A DNA stretch of 64,000 bases from Centropus unirufus. Taxonomy: Eukaryota; Chordata; Aves; Cuculiformes; Centropidae. How positions within the stretch are numbered: position 1 is the stretch's first letter; every line of letters begins with the position of its first letter. A program made the translations under genes and the position numbers. The notes below the pieces were generated by a model. The model worked only from the letters and a program-made list of their open reading frames with translations. It had not been told where the DNA came from and searched no databases. This document shows, piece by piece, positions 25,211-38,264 of the stretch. The stretch covers positions 801,757-865,756 of the forward strand of contig VYZI01000101.1 of NCBI GenBank assembly GCA_013397695.1, given 5' to 3'.

Positions 25211-28200
25211 AATCTTAGAGTCCATGCAGCATCTTTGCTTCTCCGGCCTGACCGCAGCAGGAGGAGGGGGTTGTTGCTAATTTGTTTTGATATGGTATGC
25301 TTTGGTCTGTATTCTTTTTGAAATTAATTCCTTTTGCAGGTGTGGGGTTAGAGGTGGTGGTGTGCTCCCAGCGAAGGTGTCATCCACCACAGAGAGGAGG
25401 TGGGAGGCTTTGATCAGTGTGGCTTCTGTTTTCTTGTTGTTCATTTAAAATGTACCAGTTTGTAATGCTGTTTGGCTATGCAGGTCCTTGTTTTATTTCC
25501 TTCCAAGTCCTTCCCCATCCTTTCAGGGTTTGTTGTTTTCATTGCTGTTCATTCTGCTTAACATTTACTGGAGATTATTCACTGGAAGGTGGTGACTCCC
25601 AGTTAAATTTAGGCAGCAAACAAAATTCAGTCTAGTGTCTATTTCCATTTTTTAGACTGACTTGTTATGGGTGGGAGAGGGCATTATTAAGGGCATGGCA
25701 CCACCCGATTAGCATTTGGGTTTTCATTGAAACAGAATTATGTAGCAAGGATTTTCTAAGAAAACTAAGACCCAAGCTACAAGGTGTCATTATGCTCTGG
25801 GGCATGGACCACTCCAGTTTCTACCCAGCACAAGTTCAGGAATACACACCACAGATCAAACTGTCTGACAATGTTTCTTGCAACTTCTGTTAAAGCAACC
25901 AGGCATTTTGGGAAGTTCAGTACAGCATCAAAAAAAAAAAAACCCCAAAATATTGGTCTGAGCAATAGTGTCAATTGCTCTGTCTTTCCATATGACTCAG
26001 ATGTTTCCTCAATGTGTGAGATTAGGCAAATAAGGCATCCACTTTGTGCATTATTCTTCCCCTTTGTAAGATAATGCAAAAGATGTCAGAGTAATTACAA
26101 GGTTTAATGAGTTAATATACCTGTTGTACACTGGAGAAGTGATTGCACTTTACTCCTTGATATGTAGTTCAGTGGGGGCAGTTTGAAGGAAGCCTTCTTT
26201 CTAGGAAGAACCCTTTCCCTTCCTTTCCCCCCGTAATTTTGTGATCCTTGCCAATGTTTTTACCTCTTGTGAAGTGATTTGCATGATTAAAAGCATGAAA
26301 AATCAGTTGTTGTCTTCCCCTGTAGATTTGCAATATCTGTATCAGCCCCTGCTGACCTGTGCCTAAGTCACTGTTCCTGCTTAAGCAGCTGACTTGAGCC
26401 TTCTTAGGGAAGTGCTTCATTAATAGCATTATACCAAATAAATACATACAGAAGCGATGTGAGAAATAGAACAATAATTATTAGAAGTAAAATGTTAACA
26501 GCAGGACCCAAGTTTGGCACTAAGTGTGGGCCATCCCAAGTGGTCAGTCTGTCTGCACTACTCAACATGGACCCTTCTCATTTCAGCAAAATCTGGCAGG
26601 ATTTGCTCAGAACAAGCTTCGCTGAAGGTTTTTCTTGTAAATGAGGCTACTGAGTCAAATTTTCACTCACTCAGAGATGCAGAATGAGAAGGAGATTTTT
26701 CATTATGAGGCGCAAGCAAATGCTAAAAGCTCTTTGTTCCTACAATTTTGCTTCATGCTGTACTGCAAATCCACATACTGGGTCCTAAGCGGTGTGATAA
26801 GCGACTCTCACTTCTTTTTATTTCAGTTTAATGGAAAAGCAAGTGCCCAAACTGCACAATAACAACAATAGGAGTAATCCAGTTGCTTTTATATGGATGA
26901 AAATGAATGTTTGGTTTGGGTCTGAGTTGGGATAAGCATCTATAAGTTGTCTGGTTTCCCTAGAGGTTGGTGTGACTGAAAACTCACGATCAAGCAAAAA
27001 TAGCCTAGAAATCTCATACCAGCCGCTTTCCTTAAACATATTGTGCTATTTGTCTGTGGAGATTACCAGGAGACTTCACAAGGATGGTGGGCGTTCTGGC
27101 AGTCCAAAGCCAGCCAGAAGCTGCAAGAATGGTTTGGAGGATGCTTCTCTGAGGATTTGAGAAACTAAATGAATGAGTTTTGGGTAAACACATTCCAGTC
27201 TGCTCATTTTGCTAAGCTGCATGCCCTGGTGTATTCTGTTGGCCAGGCAGCCTGCCTTGAGCTCCATGAGACCCCAAAGGTGCAGAGCTTGTCTTTCCTA
27301 AAGACTTTTTTAAAGAGTTGCTTTTATGGTTCTGTGTGCAAAGTTCTGACTAGCTGCTACAAAAAATGAAGGCCTTTGCCCCAGGTCATAGTTGGATGTA
27401 GACTTTGAGGAGGAGTTACATAGCTCTCTCCACAGACACTGCTTTCAGGCTGCCCTGCAGCAGAAATAGCCCACACTCTTCTATCTTTGAGTTAGCTGGA
27501 GGACTAAAATGATCCTAGACTTGTTTGGCACTTGGTCCTCTGTTATTTCAGCATCTGTAGTCTATGGCTCGTAGGCTAGAGTGATACTACAGAGTTAGTG
27601 CTGTGCATCAGATAAAAAGGTTGTGGGGAGCAAGGGAGGGCATGAGCTCCTAGGGCCTTCGATGTTTATAGACAGGCCATTTTTCATGCTCCTCTTTTGT
27701 TCTTCCTACATCTGTTTGTGAATCCTGTGTATAACTTCTTGAAACAACAGTGCTAAATACAGGGGGAAAACCCCCAGCAGCTCCCTTATTTTACTGTGAC
27801 AACATGTGGACTAGACAAAATCAAAGCCTGGGGTTTCCAGGGCAGCAAATTACTCTCTGTAACTGCAGACTGCTTTTCTGGCAGCTAGGTTTGCTATAAA
27901 AGAAAAATGAAAGGGGAAGATGTTGGGGATCTTTCTGATAGGACGAAGTCCCAGAGAACATCTTCACTGAGAGCTGCTAACATTGTACGAATGGACAGGA
28001 AAAAATCCTGTATGTCCCTGGTACTACAAACAGATTAAGTTGGTATTTTCTTGCACCAGTTTTCCCCATGAACAGGAATGAAGACTGCAAGAATACTCCC
28101 AATGCATAAATCAGCATTTGGGAGCAATTTATTCTTTCAATAGTTTCCTAAAAGAAGCAGATGAGAGAACAAAAAGAATATTTATCACAAATATAAGGCA

Positions 28201-29951
28201 GCTCAGTTCCCTGCTTTGTTTCTAGTCCCATGAATAAGAGTATTATCAAGTAAGGTAATACTTGATCTTGGAAGTACTAACTTTGATTGGGTGAGTCCAG
28301 AAAGTGTCTACTTTCTGAGTGCGACACATTCAGGAAAAGTTACACAGCAAAGCAACACTATAAAAATTTTTCTGTAGATACAGATTGAAATCCAGACTGG
28401 GATGTTTCTGCAACTATCATGGAAGAAAAAGTCTGTGCACTTTGCAGGATTAGAAAGAAAGAAGACAGTTCTTCCTAATATTTGCCCTCTGTGTTGTCTT
28501 TGCCTTTTCTTTTCCTTTCTGACAAGTCTATTTGTACGTTCTGCCTTTGGTACCAAACCTCATGAGCAAGAGTAGGACAAAGTGACTTCTCTGTCCATGA
28601 AGAATAATTGTATTATGTGTTTTATTGTATTGTAACCAAGGTGCCTGTTTATATCTCTACGTCTCTTTTTCTGTGTAGCTAGAGAAATTTCCACCTTTGC
28701 AGGAAGGGACACATTACTCTTAATCAAAACTTGAGAATATGGGAGGAGGAGGTACAGCTGCAGATGAGCATTATCTAATTCACCCATCCTGTCATGTGAA
28801 CATCCCTGCTTAATTTAATACAATTATTTCATCAGCGAGGATAATATCAGCAGCATGATTCATTTATCCAACATGTTTCACAACTGCCTTTACCTCTCGG
28901 CTTCTTATTATCACCACCGATAATTTCACCCTGAGTAGCTTCAGAGGAAGGGGAAGGGATGTGGAGGAAGCTGCCAGTATCTTTGGGTGACTGTGTGGAC
29001 AACTGTATTCTTAAGGGACAGTGATGCTGAAGGATTTTCTTTGTATATATGTTATTGCACCTCAGTTTGTACTATGTAGTGGTTAGACACTTCTAGATGA
29101 GCACAAGACTGAATAAGCATGGATAAGCCACTGACTTACTGCATTGTTCAGTGAGCAACAATAGCGCTGTTGTCTTCTGCCCTAGACGTGCCAGCAAGTG
29201 CTCCATATTTTGCATTTCTGTTGAAATGAAGATCTCCACAAAACAAAAAAAGGGTAGGGAAATGAGGCTTTGTTTCTGGTGAGGTGGCAGGGGCATTCTT
29301 TTAGAAACCCTTCTCTGGCTTCTTATTCTAACTCATTTGGCTGTAATTTGTACTGTCAAGGTCATTTAAATAGGCACCAAGATGTGGCAAATGTGTTCCC
29401 AGAGGTCATGAAAAGCCTCTTTAGCAGAGCATGCTAGGCTGTGCTTTTGCCAGGTCATTTAAGCACATTTGTATTGCCAGTCAGATGATACACAGAGTAG
29501 TTCATGATTTTGTAATAAACCATGCAACCTGGACCTTCAGTGTGTGCCACAGCGGGATACAGCAGTTGGATTTAAATGACAGTACAATAATTCAGTTACA
29601 GTATTTTAATAGCATACTCATCTTTAAAGTACATGAAAAGAAGTGAGATTATTGAATCCAAATGAATCATCTAGTTTTTTGCCCAACAGCACCCTTTTTT
29701 TCTTTTTTTTTTCTTTCTCTGAGACTAGTTCATTTACTATCATCCTTGCAGTTTCCTCTTGGTGTTGAAATAGTGGTATTTTTAATAAACAGGTTAGAAG
29801 CATTCTCAAAATCAGGTTTTATTCCCTTCTTTTAGATATCCATTCTCCATAGAGATAAATTAACCTTTTATCTTAGGAGGTAGTAAATAGAAAGCATGAT
29901 TGAAAGATTTAGAACAGACATTGCTTCAGCCAGCCGTTTGTAATATTGGTG

Positions 29952-30020
29952 ACTGCGAGTCAGAATTTCTGGGTCTATCTGAAACTACTGCTATGTTACT
30001 GTATGACTATGACTAAAACC
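29952..30020 (+). mobile_element. Possible MIR head remnant
   Basis: The segment GAGTCAGAATTTCTGGGTCT, followed by a CTACTGCTATGTTACTGTATGACTATGACTAA-like stretch, resembles a diverged MIR head on the plus strand. There GAGTCAGGATTCCTGGGTTC is followed by CTGCCACTTACTGGCTGTGTGACCTTGGGCAA. The order of segments is right but substitutions are many. Confidence 0.35.
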
Positions 30021-31922
30021 TTTTTTTTTTCTCTCTCCATTTTTTCATTCCATACTAACAACAACCTTTTCTTTACCTAGCATTTTACCTTTTAAGGACG
30101 ACATTTAAGGATGCACATTCAACTTACCAGCAGTATTTCTCCTTAAATGTTGCTTGTCAGACATTTGTGTTTGGGGATTTCCAATGTCTGATGCTTAAGT
30201 ATAAAATCTCAAAGTTATTTAAATCCAGTTTGAGTGAATCTACAACATATAACTCTTGAATGTGTTGGTTGCAGTTCAAATTCTGGTGTCGGTGAAGGGT
30301 TCTTCTTCCCTTGCATGTCTTGAGAAAAAAATCTAGAGCAAATCAAGGATTTTAATTTCCCCAAGCTCTTAAGTTTTGATTAATGACAGTCATTCAGTCC
30401 CAGGAAGGAAGCCACCAGGCCTCCCCAAAATAGTGACTATTCTGACACTGCTGTGATAGAGGATAGGTATCTTTTTACCAATGCTTTGCTTTTGTTGTTT
30501 TTCATTTTATTAGCCATCTATCATCTGGTTTTGCTTATGCTTTATTGTCTATATTTCTGTGTGTGTTTTGTTTTGTTAGACAAATGTGCTACTTTAAAGG
30601 AAGCATTTCATAACCTTTAATCAAGATCATATTTTACTTTCATCACATGTGTGTTTATATTATTACAAGTGTTTTGGGTCTTAATGTCCTCTGGTCTAAC
30701 CATTAATCATTTTGGCTGATAGATAAATAAACGTTTGACTTCATTTAACTCTAAAAATACTGTCTTTAAAAAAAACCCCTTATCATTGGCATCTTAGAAT
30801 CACAGCATGTCAAAAAATGCAGCGAGTAATCAATACTGAGCTCTATCTAATAAAAACTAAGTACAGGGAGCAGTTCTAGATTCTGTGATCCCACTGTATA
30901 AAATCGAATCTCCTGGCTGTTTAAAAGATACCATCTATCTGCTGTATCTATTTATTTCTTTTTATTACTCTTATTTGCCCTAGCTGTCATGCTGTACTTA
31001 TATACAACGTCGATATGACTGAGAGTGAAGCCTGCTATTCTATGACATGGCAGAATGCTAGCGGGAGATTTTATGGTTAAAAATAAAGGTCCTGATTCTT
31101 CTTATGGTTATGCAGGTGCAGATCAATAATGAAGACAGTACAGTTCTTGATTTAAACTGGAAGCACAGAGAATTTTGAATTTACGTCTGCAAATAGGAAA
31201 GGGAGTAAAATGTCTCACTGAGTATGGGATTGAAGATCCTAACAGTCATCTTCACCTCTAGCACAATTGTACATTATTGCATGTCTCCTAGGTGTTTTTT
31301 TAGACTCCCATGGCATAAACCAGTGTAGTCCACTGTGGTAAAGGAAATTACTTAAATTATAATCAACTAATGATCCAGCGTAGGATTTCTAAAATCTCTG
31401 ACTGAATTTTTAATGTATTTGACTTCCAGTGAGGATTTAAGAATGCTCTTTGAAATAGCAAAAGTAAAAGTGTTATGAAGAGCAAACAGTGAAGTAATGT
31501 CATTTTGTAAATACATATAATAGCTGCAAATTGTTTACTTATCCTGTTTTATGAGAACCAAGCTTCTGTGACCTCCGATTAATTTACCATTAGCCTGAAC
31601 ACACAATGAAAGTGAATGAAGGGGCAATTTGAAATGACATTTATCAGCTCTGGAACTGTCGACTTCTATTATTTCCACAAGGCCTTATGCTCCTTGGCTC
31701 CAGAGAAGGCTGTGCTGCTGACTTGCATAAAGAAGAGCATTCTTACTACCAAGAATAGTTGCAGTGCAGACAGCTTCATTGCTGGATGCCCACAATGGGA
31801 GAAAAACATCTCCACCATTTCTAACTTCCATTAGATGAGAACAAAACCACTGTTCTGTTCTGTAGTAGACTTGCACAAAACCTCATCTTCACACTGGTCC
31901 GAAAAAAGGAAACACAAATACC

Positions 31923-31960
31923 AAGGAAAGGGAGAGGGAGTGAGAGAAGGGAAGGAAGTG
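31923..31960. repeat. Purine-rich low-complexity tract
   Basis: The tract is nearly all A and G with GGGA/GAGA runs (AAGGGAGAGGGAGTGAGAG and onward). It shows no fixed period and looks like ordinary low-complexity DNA. Confidence 0.6.
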
Positions 31961-33688
31961 AACTTCATAGGGACAGGATAGCTGAGAAATTGAGTCAAAA
32001 GGATGAGACCAAAAAAGTTATTTTAGTGTAAGGATGCAGGTCGAGATCCAAGCTGACTTTACAGTGAATGAGAGCCCTTCCCACCAGGAACTGGTTGCTT
32101 TTCTATATGAACTGAAGTGGTGCTTTCAGTTGGATTTCCAGTGATGATAGTGCATGCTGCAACTTTTACTACTATACCAGAAACTAAACAGCCGCTTTTA
32201 TTCGGACTTAGAACAGAGGAGAAGAGCTGAATGTACACAGAAACCGACCACTCTTGAACTGAACCAGTGTGTAGGCAGGTTTGCATTGCTTCTGTTATCA
32301 TCTTCCAAATAGATAACTTCACTGTTCAGGGATCTTTGTGTGGCACAGGGTCACCATGTTTGCTTGGTTCATTGGCTGATTTATGCTTGCTCTTGTATGC
32401 AACTATGTCATTACTGATTTTACAACATTACAGTTGCACTGTTGTGGGATTATTTTTTTTTTATTTAAATTGGCAGAACAGCAGAGCAAATCCCCTTTAA
32501 TTTGGCTAGTATGTTTATCTATTTTATTCTAATACAGGTGGATTTATATTTCTGTAAAGTAGCAAATACCTTCTTAAAATGGCAAATGCTGGTTGAACTG
32601 AGCAATGTTTTTAACCCTGAGGCTTAATTCTCCTAGAAGATCAACAGAACTCTGCCATCTAAGTGCGCAAGTGGCTTCTGAGGATATGGAATATAGACAC
32701 TTTAAGGCCATTTATGCCTTGATTTCCTCCCACTCCTCCTTGATGTTATGATGTAATGCACAAGTTGCATCTAGGACATCCTAAATACCACTGTATGGAT
32801 GATAAGCTTTTTTCATGATGCCCCTGATAAATTTGTTTTCTAAGACTTAATTTATTTTTAACCATAACTATTACAAAAGTATAGAAACAGTTTTGTGAAA
32901 CTATAATAAAAATGCTTTGCTCTAAGCTTGCTTCTTTAAGGTAATAGAAGAGTTATGTGCCGGTGCTTTGCAGAACTGTCCAGTGTTTGGAGACATACAT
33001 CTACATCGTGCTTCTACAAGTGATAGCCAACTATAAAATTCCTTCCTTGCTGCAGCACGCCATCCTCTGTGGAAAAGAATCAGTGTTACTTGATAGTAGT
33101 TACAGATACCATAGTGGTAACAGTAAAACACACGAACATTATGAGTCTAATTCCAGGCAGCTTTGAATTGTTGTAAGTCAGGACTAATTCAGTAATGGCG
33201 AATGTGCTTCGAACCTGGGGAGATCAGAATCAGCTGCTTCAGTGCCTAGAGCTAAAACCCAAATGGTGTGTTGTAACACTTCCACTAGGTAAAGGATGTC
33301 TTTTCTAAGTCGTAGTGTCAGAGGAAAGATAAACTGTGATAGTTGGATCTAATACCATATCCATTAATTCTGGTTATTTAAAAGTCAGTTAAAATCACTG
33401 CTAAAATATTCCTGTTACTGAAAATCTTGTTCTTCTTTCCTAGTGTTTTCTTTTTTCCCCTTCTTGTATTTTATTTTGGTCAAATAATCATAAATTACTT
33501 AGTAATTTAATGTGTTTCATAGCACTATATTTTACTCTGTGTAATCAAGACAGGTTTAGGAATAATTCCAGTTACCCTGCAAAAAATCTCACCCCATTTT
33601 TCCTATTTCATGTAATAATAATTGCTGAAATTTTGAAGTCCAGCTCCACAGAATAAAAAATAAATAAAAATAAATCTAAAGGCTTGTG

Positions 33689-33731
33689 CAGAATTATCCA
33701 GGTTGTTGTTTCAATAACCTGGATAATTCTG
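33689..33731. other. Perfect 16-bp inverted repeat, 11-nt loop
   Basis: CAGAATTATCCAGGTT (33689-33704) and its exact reverse complement AACCTGGATAATTCTG (33716-33731) surround an 11-base loop. Two G/T wobbles would extend the stem if transcribed. The stem is shorter than normal for a microRNA precursor. The hairpin sits 615 bp upstream of the DEVAQPLNL exon. It may be a snap-back or templated-repair product, a MITE remnant or a structured intronic RNA. Confidence 0.6.
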
Positions 33732-34346
33732 TGGACAGAAAGGGCAGGTTCTTCCTGCTCTCTTGTTGTGGTGGAAGAGAAGTCTTTATTTCCCATTATA
33801 TTTTTGTCCTTGCAATTCTAAGCATGGGAAATTCAGAAGACAGCATAAGTTAAAAAAAAAAAAAACAACAAAAAAACTCGAAAACAACAACAGAAATAAA
33901 ACAATTGAAAGCTCATTCACTCAAACATGTTTCCCCAATTTGATTGACAGTGGTGGAACATTAAGTGAAAATACTTTTTGGTTCTTATTTAATTAATGCA
34001 TATCAAATTTAAAATAACAATAAAATATCACTGTAAAAATGCTCTTCGTTTCCATCGTAGAATGATATATTTTGTTGATGTGAATCTTTTCTTCAGAGAC
34101 AATTCTTACATACAAAGTGCAAATGGGGGATGTTCTCTGATCGTGTCATGCTAATTTTCCGGTTTATCAGTCATCTCAGTTCCCAACTGGAATGACAAGG
34201 TAGTATCAAATTTGATCTTGATATATATCATATAACCTTTCTGGTTTAGAAGTTCATATGAGCTGAAAACAACTGTCTTTGCTTGGACAGTGTTGTGCCA
34301 ACAGCAGTTTTTTTAATAACATTCTTTTCTCTTCTGCTTTTTTTAG

Positions 34347-34524
34347 GATGAAGTAGCCCAGCCTCTGAACCTTTCAGCCAAACCCAAGACATCTGATGGC
34401 AAGTCTCCCACATCACCCACCTCGCCTCATATGCCAACTCTGAGAATAAATAGTGGGCCCAGTTCTCTAAAATCTTCTGTGCCAGCAACATTAGCTAGTC
34501 CTTCAGCCAGAGCTAACACAATAG
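34347..34524 (+). CDS. SOX5 internal exon with PLNLS (CtBP-type) motif
   Basis: The 178-nt exon encodes DEVAQPLNLSAKPKTSDGK, continues through a Ser/Thr/Pro-rich linker (KSPTSPTSPHMP) and ends ASPSARANTI plus one base, so it is phase 0 in and phase 1 out. The acceptor is TTTTTTTAG and the donor GTAAGC. PLNLS at 34362-34376 resembles the PxDLS motif; in the paralogue SOX6 this motif recruits the CtBP2 corepressor, so a repressor surface is likely here too. The linker NSGPSSLKSSVPATLASPSARANTI differs in several places from the human one as I remember it, consistent with a non-mammal. Skipping this exon would shift the frame. Confidence 0.96.
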
Positions 34525-34927
34525 GTAAGCTCAGTTTCATTTGCCCCTATTCATAACAATTAAGAGGTGCTATTGGAATGTGGATGTTAGCAGCCAGGCA
34601 GTGGTGTATGAGCTGTCATGAGTTGACCATAATATACTAGTATATTTGTTAATATCAGTGAAGACACTCCCAGGGCATCTATGATTTCAGGAGATAGAAG
34701 CTTTCACGGACTCAGGAAACAACAAAAAAGTCTTGATTGTCCGGTTTTAACATTGTTCCACAAAATAGTGTTAATCCTTTCTCCTGTCAAAATTACCACT
34801 ATGCCTAAAGACCATCTAAATAATAACAGTCTTGGTGATTTTACGAGTCTGATGTGATGAGGACATTGTTCTTCATGTGTGTAAGTAAGCTGTACACACT
34901 CCATTCATCATCCTTCTAACTGAAACA

Positions 34928-35028
34928 TTTTATTTATAAATATTTATTATAAAGTTCTGTTATTAAATGTAAATAATACATTAAATATTAAAATGTATTT
35001 ATTTTAAATTACCTTAATTAAAATTTCA
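34928..35028. repeat. AT-rich block with imperfect inverted repeats
   Basis: About 100 bp are nearly free of G and C, built from TTTATTTATAAATATTTATT-like and TTAAATATTAAAATGTATTT-like segments. AATACATT and AATGTATT form a small inverted repeat. Such blocks behave as easily melted or matrix-attachment DNA, but no specific function is supported. Confidence 0.5.
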
Positions 35029-36097
35029 GGATGTAAGTCAAACTCTGTTAAGGGAATTAAGTGAAATAGATTGTTGGACGCTTGCTACCATGTGTCTTGT
35101 TGTTCCTAAAACATCTCCTGCTGGCTACTTTCAGAGATAGCGCACAGAACAGAAGGCACCATAGGTTAAACCTATCAGAATTTGTTTCTGTGATATCTCA
35201 GTGCTATGTAGTAACTTTTTTTTTTTTTTGTATCTCTATGGGTCTCTCCCAAGCTTTCTGCAATCCATATTCTACCTATATCAATGACCAGGAGAACCCA
35301 TAGTTTCATCCAAAGATCTAGGGTCTAGGGCCTGCTGTGCACTCATGATTATTGCTAAGGTAGATGAGAGTTAGATATATCGGAGAATATACTTTTATGC
35401 CTTTTAGAAAAGAAAATAACTTTATTTAGTATGACATGTTACTATTATATAAACATTTTGTAAATACCACATGGTTAATTGTAAATGTGTGTATTACTAT
35501 TAACCCTACCCTCTTTAACTGTGGTAGGTAAAAATATCTTTCACCTTTAATTTGCTTGGTCTGTGTCCGATGCATCAAGTTTCAAATTTTTTCAAATTAA
35601 TTTTTTTTTCCTTAATAAAGTGAGCATCCTATTTAGATGTAGAGTTAAGCATCTGACCTACATCTCAGTGGCAGGACATCTCTTGTCCTCTCCAGTCTTC
35701 TTTCCCTACACACCTGATAGTTTTCATAGGTTTGAGACCCCTGCAATTTACTTCTTTTAACAAAATGCAGATTTTGAAATGCTGTACCTGTAATGAGTGA
35801 TAATGTAATTGGATAAAAGCCGTGAGGATGAATGGAGCTTTAAAGGTCACTCTTGTAAGAAGAATTAATGTGTTATACCATTAATAAACCATGGAAAACT
35901 GTGGAGCAAAAGATAACATACTTAAGTTATTGTTAATGACATAGAGTTCACTGCTGTGTCTCTCTCAGCTACAAATATAGAAAGTGACTTTTTGAGGTTG
36001 CTGAGCAGTATCACTGCATGCTATATATAAGATAAGCAGTCTTTAAATATGGTGCAGGAACTGGACAGACACAGCCTACTTCTAACACAGGTCTGTC

Positions 36098-36152
36098 CTT
36101 TAGTGGAGGACTAGAAGAACAAAGACTTCCGACCCCTACCATTCTATGAACT
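36098..36152 (+). mobile_element. CR1 LINE 3'-end remnant
   Basis: The order GTCCTTTAGTGGAGGACTAG, AAAGACTTCCGACCCCTACC, ATTCTATGAACTAG matches the 3' end of avian CR1 (TTGGACTAGATGATC / AGGTCCCTTCCAACCCCTACC / ATTCTATGATTCTATGA). Only about one and a half copies of the terminal octamer remain and the segment is diverged. CR1 is the dominant LINE of birds, which supports the organism assignment. The 5' part of the element is missing, as usual for CR1. Confidence 0.6.
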
Positions 36153-37225
36153 AGTCTTTTCCTGCTAACTGCTAGGTCAGACCCAACCAAAGCTACAGCA
36201 AATAAATCTCATTACTATTTTAAAATCATTTGATGATCTTAAAAAAGCGTGCATGCAGTTTCAAGTCACCCTCCAGCAGAAGCTACATCACAAAAAAAAT
36301 TTAGTGACATTTTTAGCAATGGGGCCAAGATCCCTAAAACTAGTAGAGTAACGGGATTACTTGTTTTGTCTTGAGATATGGGTCCCTTCAGGAAGGGCCA
36401 CTGGGAAACATGCAGTCATTTACCAAACAGTTACTTTAACCATTTGAATGACTGGAGCTGTCAATCTGAGACACAAGCTGTCTGTCCTAGATGTGCGTAG
36501 TTCACCTTGCTAAAATGCAATTATCTGTCAGTTTTCACTGCTACTAATTTCAAATTAGAAATGTTCTCTGAAAGGAGTTCTTCGGGCTGCTTGGTTCCCA
36601 TGGCATGGAGAAATGCTCATGTATTGTTCGGTTGTCTTTGGAGGATGCAAACTTACAGCCTCCTGTGATGAGCAGTATAGCTGCATTCGGGCATACAGAT
36701 ATGTAGTCCTTTTCTAGAGCTATCCTTATAACTTAGAAATTATGCTACAGACTGAGCAGTCACAAATGTCATGGCTTCATGTATGACTTTAAATCCAAGC
36801 ATTTCTTTTTGGGAACAGGCATATGTCCGTGTACTAAAAACAGAAACTTCTCTCTGCCCTTTGCCATTATCTACAACATCTCTATGCTATCTTGGCAATC
36901 CTTGTAACTAAGTACATTTTATGTAATGCAGTTCCCTTCTCTGTCAATAATTCACCACCTACCCTAAACAACAATAATTTACATTCAACTCGCTTCTATA
37001 TTAATCATTTCCCTGCACACCAGCATCTTGGCAGCTACTGAAAAACATAAGGAGTGCTTGCTTTTATTCACTGTCATGTGCCAAACTGTCTCAAAGATAG
37101 CAGTACTCAGGAAAAGCCAAATAGTCTGGAGAAGGGCATGAATTCCTAGGCAAATTTGACTGTATTTTACAGAGTGGAAGTATTATACCTAGCCTAATCA
37201 AGAGCACAACCAGCACTAATACTAC

Positions 37226-37248
37226 TGTTTGTTTGTTTGTTTGTTTGC
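37226..37248. repeat. (TTTG)5 microsatellite
   Basis: Five uninterrupted TTTG units follow ACTACTG. This is simple-sequence DNA with no other feature. Confidence 0.85.
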
Positions 37249-38241
37249 ATCCTTTTTAATTTATTCTGACTACATGCAAGCTTGATCAGTAACAGATGCG
37301 AAGGGGGGAAGAAACCAAGCAAGTTGATAAAATGAAGGGAAAAAAAAAAAAACAGCTGGTAGCACTGTTCTGTACAGGTTGTGTCTTTTCTTATGCTGGG
37401 AAAGCTGGAATTACTGGAATTCCATTGGCTGGGAATTACTGAACTAGGTCATTCGATAAAAGCAGTGGGGGTCATTATTTCATATAAAACCCTTAGGTTT
37501 CCTGGATATTTAGCCAAACCTAACGGTTGGTACAATTAACAGCCAAACCACACAGAAACTTTTCTTTCTAGATTTTGAATGCCAAGGAGGATGGGAAGGA
37601 CAGTCCTATTCTGTCTACAGTCTGAAAAAAGCAATAATATAAAATCAACCAAAGTAAAATCCTGACAGCAGTGCAGCACTGAACTAATCTGACATCAGCT
37701 TCTTCCCCTGAAATGTTTTAAGCAGCAAGACAATGTCCTATGTTTTTTGGCAATCAGTAGATCAGATAGAAGAGTCTAGCAATACAACAAGGATGTGTAA
37801 TCTGACATGATTAGACAAGGCTCTTTAGGAACAGAACATTCATAATTGAGACAAAGAAAGAGTATTAATAACACTTTCCTAACACGGCAGTTAGCCATTT
37901 TATATTTCCTTTCTTTAATCTTAGTGTTTTTCAACAAATCATGGGATTTAATAGCGTGTTTTGGCAGATTAGAGGATTTATGGCCCAGATGTTTTTTGTT
38001 CTAAAAATGGATTAGGGTGTAAAGTTTGCTGGAATCCATGGAACATGTTGAGGCAAGCCGGTCATTTTGTGTGTGATTAGTGCCTGCCTTCTGTCTCACA
38101 GTCCCTCCATCTGTCACAATTCACCAATGGATCTGGTTAGATTTAGCCTCATGTCACAAACAGAAGTCCCTTTTCTGGGCAATTTCATATTACAGATTCA
38201 TTTTATGCCGTTTTTATGCCCTAGTTAAAAGACAGAAAGAA

Positions 38242-38264
38242 GTGTGTGCGTGCACACGCGTGTG
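38242..38264. other. Z-DNA-prone alternating purine-pyrimidine tract beside a G-rich run
   Basis: Twenty-three consecutive bases strictly alternate purine and pyrimidine using only GT, GC, CA and CG steps. They include the 10-bp palindrome ACACGCGTGT with two CpGs. Immediately downstream (38264-38285) the plus strand is G-rich, with runs of 4, 5 and 3 G. This makes a locally extreme composition in an otherwise AT-rich intron. Confidence 0.6.

Larger units (their letters stand above)
11808..34346 (+). other. SOX5 intron, 22.5 kb
   Basis: This intron separates the SPPPKSK and DEVAQPLNL exons; it begins GTACTG and ends TTTTTTTAG. No additional exon in the correct phase was recognised. It contains old transposon fragments (12.7, 15.7-15.96, 23.9, 24.4 and 29.95 kb), a C-rich potential quadruplex at 25.19 kb, a purine-rich tract at 31.92 kb and a perfect 16-bp-arm hairpin at 33.69 kb. 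Open frames of up to 137 codons at 13.2-13.6 kb are open on both strands and lack an ATG at their 5' end, which speaks against coding. Confidence 0.85.
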
